Shown here in pieces: positions 62,346 to 64,000 of a stretch of DNA of 64,000 bases; position 1 is the first letter of the stretch; every line of letters begins with the position of its first letter. Below the pieces are notes generated by a model that saw nothing but the letters and a program-made list of their open reading frames with translations, was not told the origin of the DNA and made no database searches. The translations under genes were made by a program, and so were the position numbers. Location of the stretch: contig CAUYUJ010014193.1 of the NCBI GenBank assembly GCA_963575745.1, forward strand, positions 149,841 through 213,840. Direction: 5' to 3'. Origin of the DNA: Prorocentrum cordatum (lineage: Eukaryota; Sar; Dinophyceae; Prorocentrales; Prorocentraceae).

Positions 62346-63089
62346 AAAAAGTGCGAATACTCCTCGTACGTTTCCTCATCGTCCTCCTCCTCCTTCTCCT
62401 GCTCAGCGTTTTCCTCCTCGACCTCTTCACTCCTCCACCTCCTCCTCCTCCTCCTGCTCCTGCTCCTGTTCCTGCTCCTGCTCCTGCTCCTGTTCCTGCC
62501 CCTGCTCCTGCTCCTGTTCCTCCTCCTCCTCCTCCTCGTCCTCCTCCTGCGCACCAAACCGTCAACGACGGTGAGTGGACCCGGCCAGAGCAAGCGGAGG
62601 TTGGGACGGTCGACGGTTAACCGCGTCAGCCAAGGCAAGCGGAGCCCGGGACGGTCGACGGCGACTCGGAGCAGCCAGCCAACAGGGAGGCGGGGGGCTC
62701 CCACCTCCGACGGCTCAGTGTGTTCGAGTTTCGGGCCTCCCTCGGTGTTGACGACGACGACGACGAAGACGACGACGAGCGAACGAAGGAGTAAGTGCAG
62801 GGGCCCTGTAAGGGCAATGTTTGGAAGCTTCTGGCGTGTTGGGCCCCCGTTCGGCCCCTTTCGGGCAGTGGAAGAAATGTCATGGGCCATCTCGGTGCTC
62901 ACTTGGCTATCATGAGATCGGTGTCTGCCATACGTGAGCCGTGTTTGGGATCTCTTGGATCTTTCCGGAGCATTCGCAATTTGTGGTTCGAACTGGTCTC
63001 GGCCATCTTGACCTTCTCTTGGGGCCCTCGCGAGACCTGGGGCCAAAAAAACAGGAAGGGAACAGATGAAGCCGCCACCGTGCCTGGGT

Positions 63090-63567
63090 TACGGGTCAGA
63101 AGCATATTGGATCCTCGTTGGAGTCTCTTGGGAAGCTTCCAGAGAGCCTCTTGGAGGCAAGGTTGATGCCTCGTGGGGCTCGTCAGGGGCCGCTTGCGGC
63201 CTGTGGGGGCTTCTTTTGGGCCTCTGGGGGGCATCTTGGGGCCTCTCGAGTGCTTCACTGTCGAAATGTTTCGAAGCCTCCGGGGGGCCCTTTTGGAGCC
63301 TCTTGGGGCCTCTTTTGGGCCTCTTGGGGCGGAAGGCTCGGATTGTCGGTTCGTGTTCCCCCTCCTGGGCCCCTTTCGGGGCCGTCCTGAGGCCCTCTTG
63401 GGTCTTCGTGGGCGCCTCTTGGGCTGGTTGGGACCCTTTCGGGCCGTTTTGGGGGCCTCTTGGGGGCCTCTTGGGCCGTCTTCGGGCGCGATGGTGGAAG
63501 CTTCTTTGGCAATCTCGGAGTGTGGGAAGCCCGAAAACGCGAGAATGCGATTTTTTTTTTTTTTTTT

Positions 63568-63622
<55 letters not shown>

Positions 63623-63780
63623 GAGATCGCTTATTTTGGCCCCGTGCGGTTTTCTTTTAGGACCTCTCGGAGCGCGCCTGGGGCTTCTTGGGGGCCTCTT
63701 GGGCCATGATGGGGTCAACTTGGGAGTCTTAGTGCGCTCTGGGGCCATCTTGGCGGTTTCTTGCCGTCATTGGAAGCCAT
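63090..63780 (-). repeat. R5-type repeat in reverse orientation, split by a T/A homopolymer
   Basis: CTTGGGGCCTCTTGGGCC-type sequence is interrupted at 63551-63621 by about 18 T, a C, 7 T and then about 45 A. The homopolymer block is flanked by GCGAT on the left and ATCGC shortly to the right. Confidence 0.6.
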
Positions 63781-64000
63781 GGTGGACGTTTCAGGGGGCG
63801 AAAGAAAGTGCGGTATCGGGGGGGAAATCCGGGAGTACGTGCCAACCCGGGCCCTGGGCCCCGGTACCCTGGTATATGTGAGTTTAGATGTGTGTATATA
63901 TACTATATATAAATCAATAAATAAATAAATCAACCTTCTCTGTTTCCTCCTGCCTCTTCCTCATTCCTCCTCTCCGCTCTCATCGACCAGTCGACCAGTT

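Overview
This window looks like nuclear DNA of a dinoflagellate, probably a Prorocentrum-like or similar core dinoflagellate (the genus is inference). The strongest evidence is relict dinoflagellate spliced-leader (SL) sequences. There is a perfect 17-nt match on the minus strand at 2857-2873, and degraded copies lie just upstream of two plus-strand ORFs (8862-8883 and 9973-9994). Other support comes from high GC, Ty1/copia elements of dinoflagellate type, dense trinucleotide microsatellites, foldback repeats and an introner-like GC-AG intron. No rRNA, tRNA, CRISPR array or bacterial-style operon was seen.

Layout. 1-3.2 kb: repeats, including a composite dispersed repeat (R1), a terminal-inverted-repeat element (R2) and an isolated SL relic. 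3.2-8.1 kb: a long host-like or transposase-like gene, interrupted by a GAC-rich segment with a foldback. 8.4-8.7 kb: an 11-bp minisatellite. 8.86-12.4 kb: two apparent mRNA-derived retrogenes in tandem, each preceded by an SL relic; the second is split by a 159-bp foldback intron. 12.5-31.5 kb: almost entirely repeats (purine/pyrimidine tracts, GAC/GGA/GAT arrays, small inverted-repeat elements, a ~90-bp satellite and the CCAAGA-type dispersed repeat R5). 31.5-47.9 kb: a 16.4-kb Ty1/copia element on the minus strand. 47.9-51.6 kb: repeats. 51.6-59.8 kb: a second, 8.3-kb Ty1/copia element on the plus strand. 59.8-64 kb: microsatellites and dispersed repeats.

The large copia element is the most unusual object. 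Its LTRs differ at one base by eye, it has a 5-bp target duplication, and its primer-binding site is identical to that of the second element. Besides gag, protease, integrase, RT and RNase H it carries a convincing Tpt1/KptA RNA 2'-phosphotransferase domain, a RING-H2 finger and methyltransferase-like modules. It is studded with about 45 copies of a 14-15 bp hairpin whose stems show compensatory base changes. Within coding sequence most copies are read as five-codon A-G-x-P-A modules. Its reading frame is interrupted by four frame changes, all in the same direction, plus one lone TGA. The second element is more conventional but also has a methyltransferase-like domain between protease and integrase.
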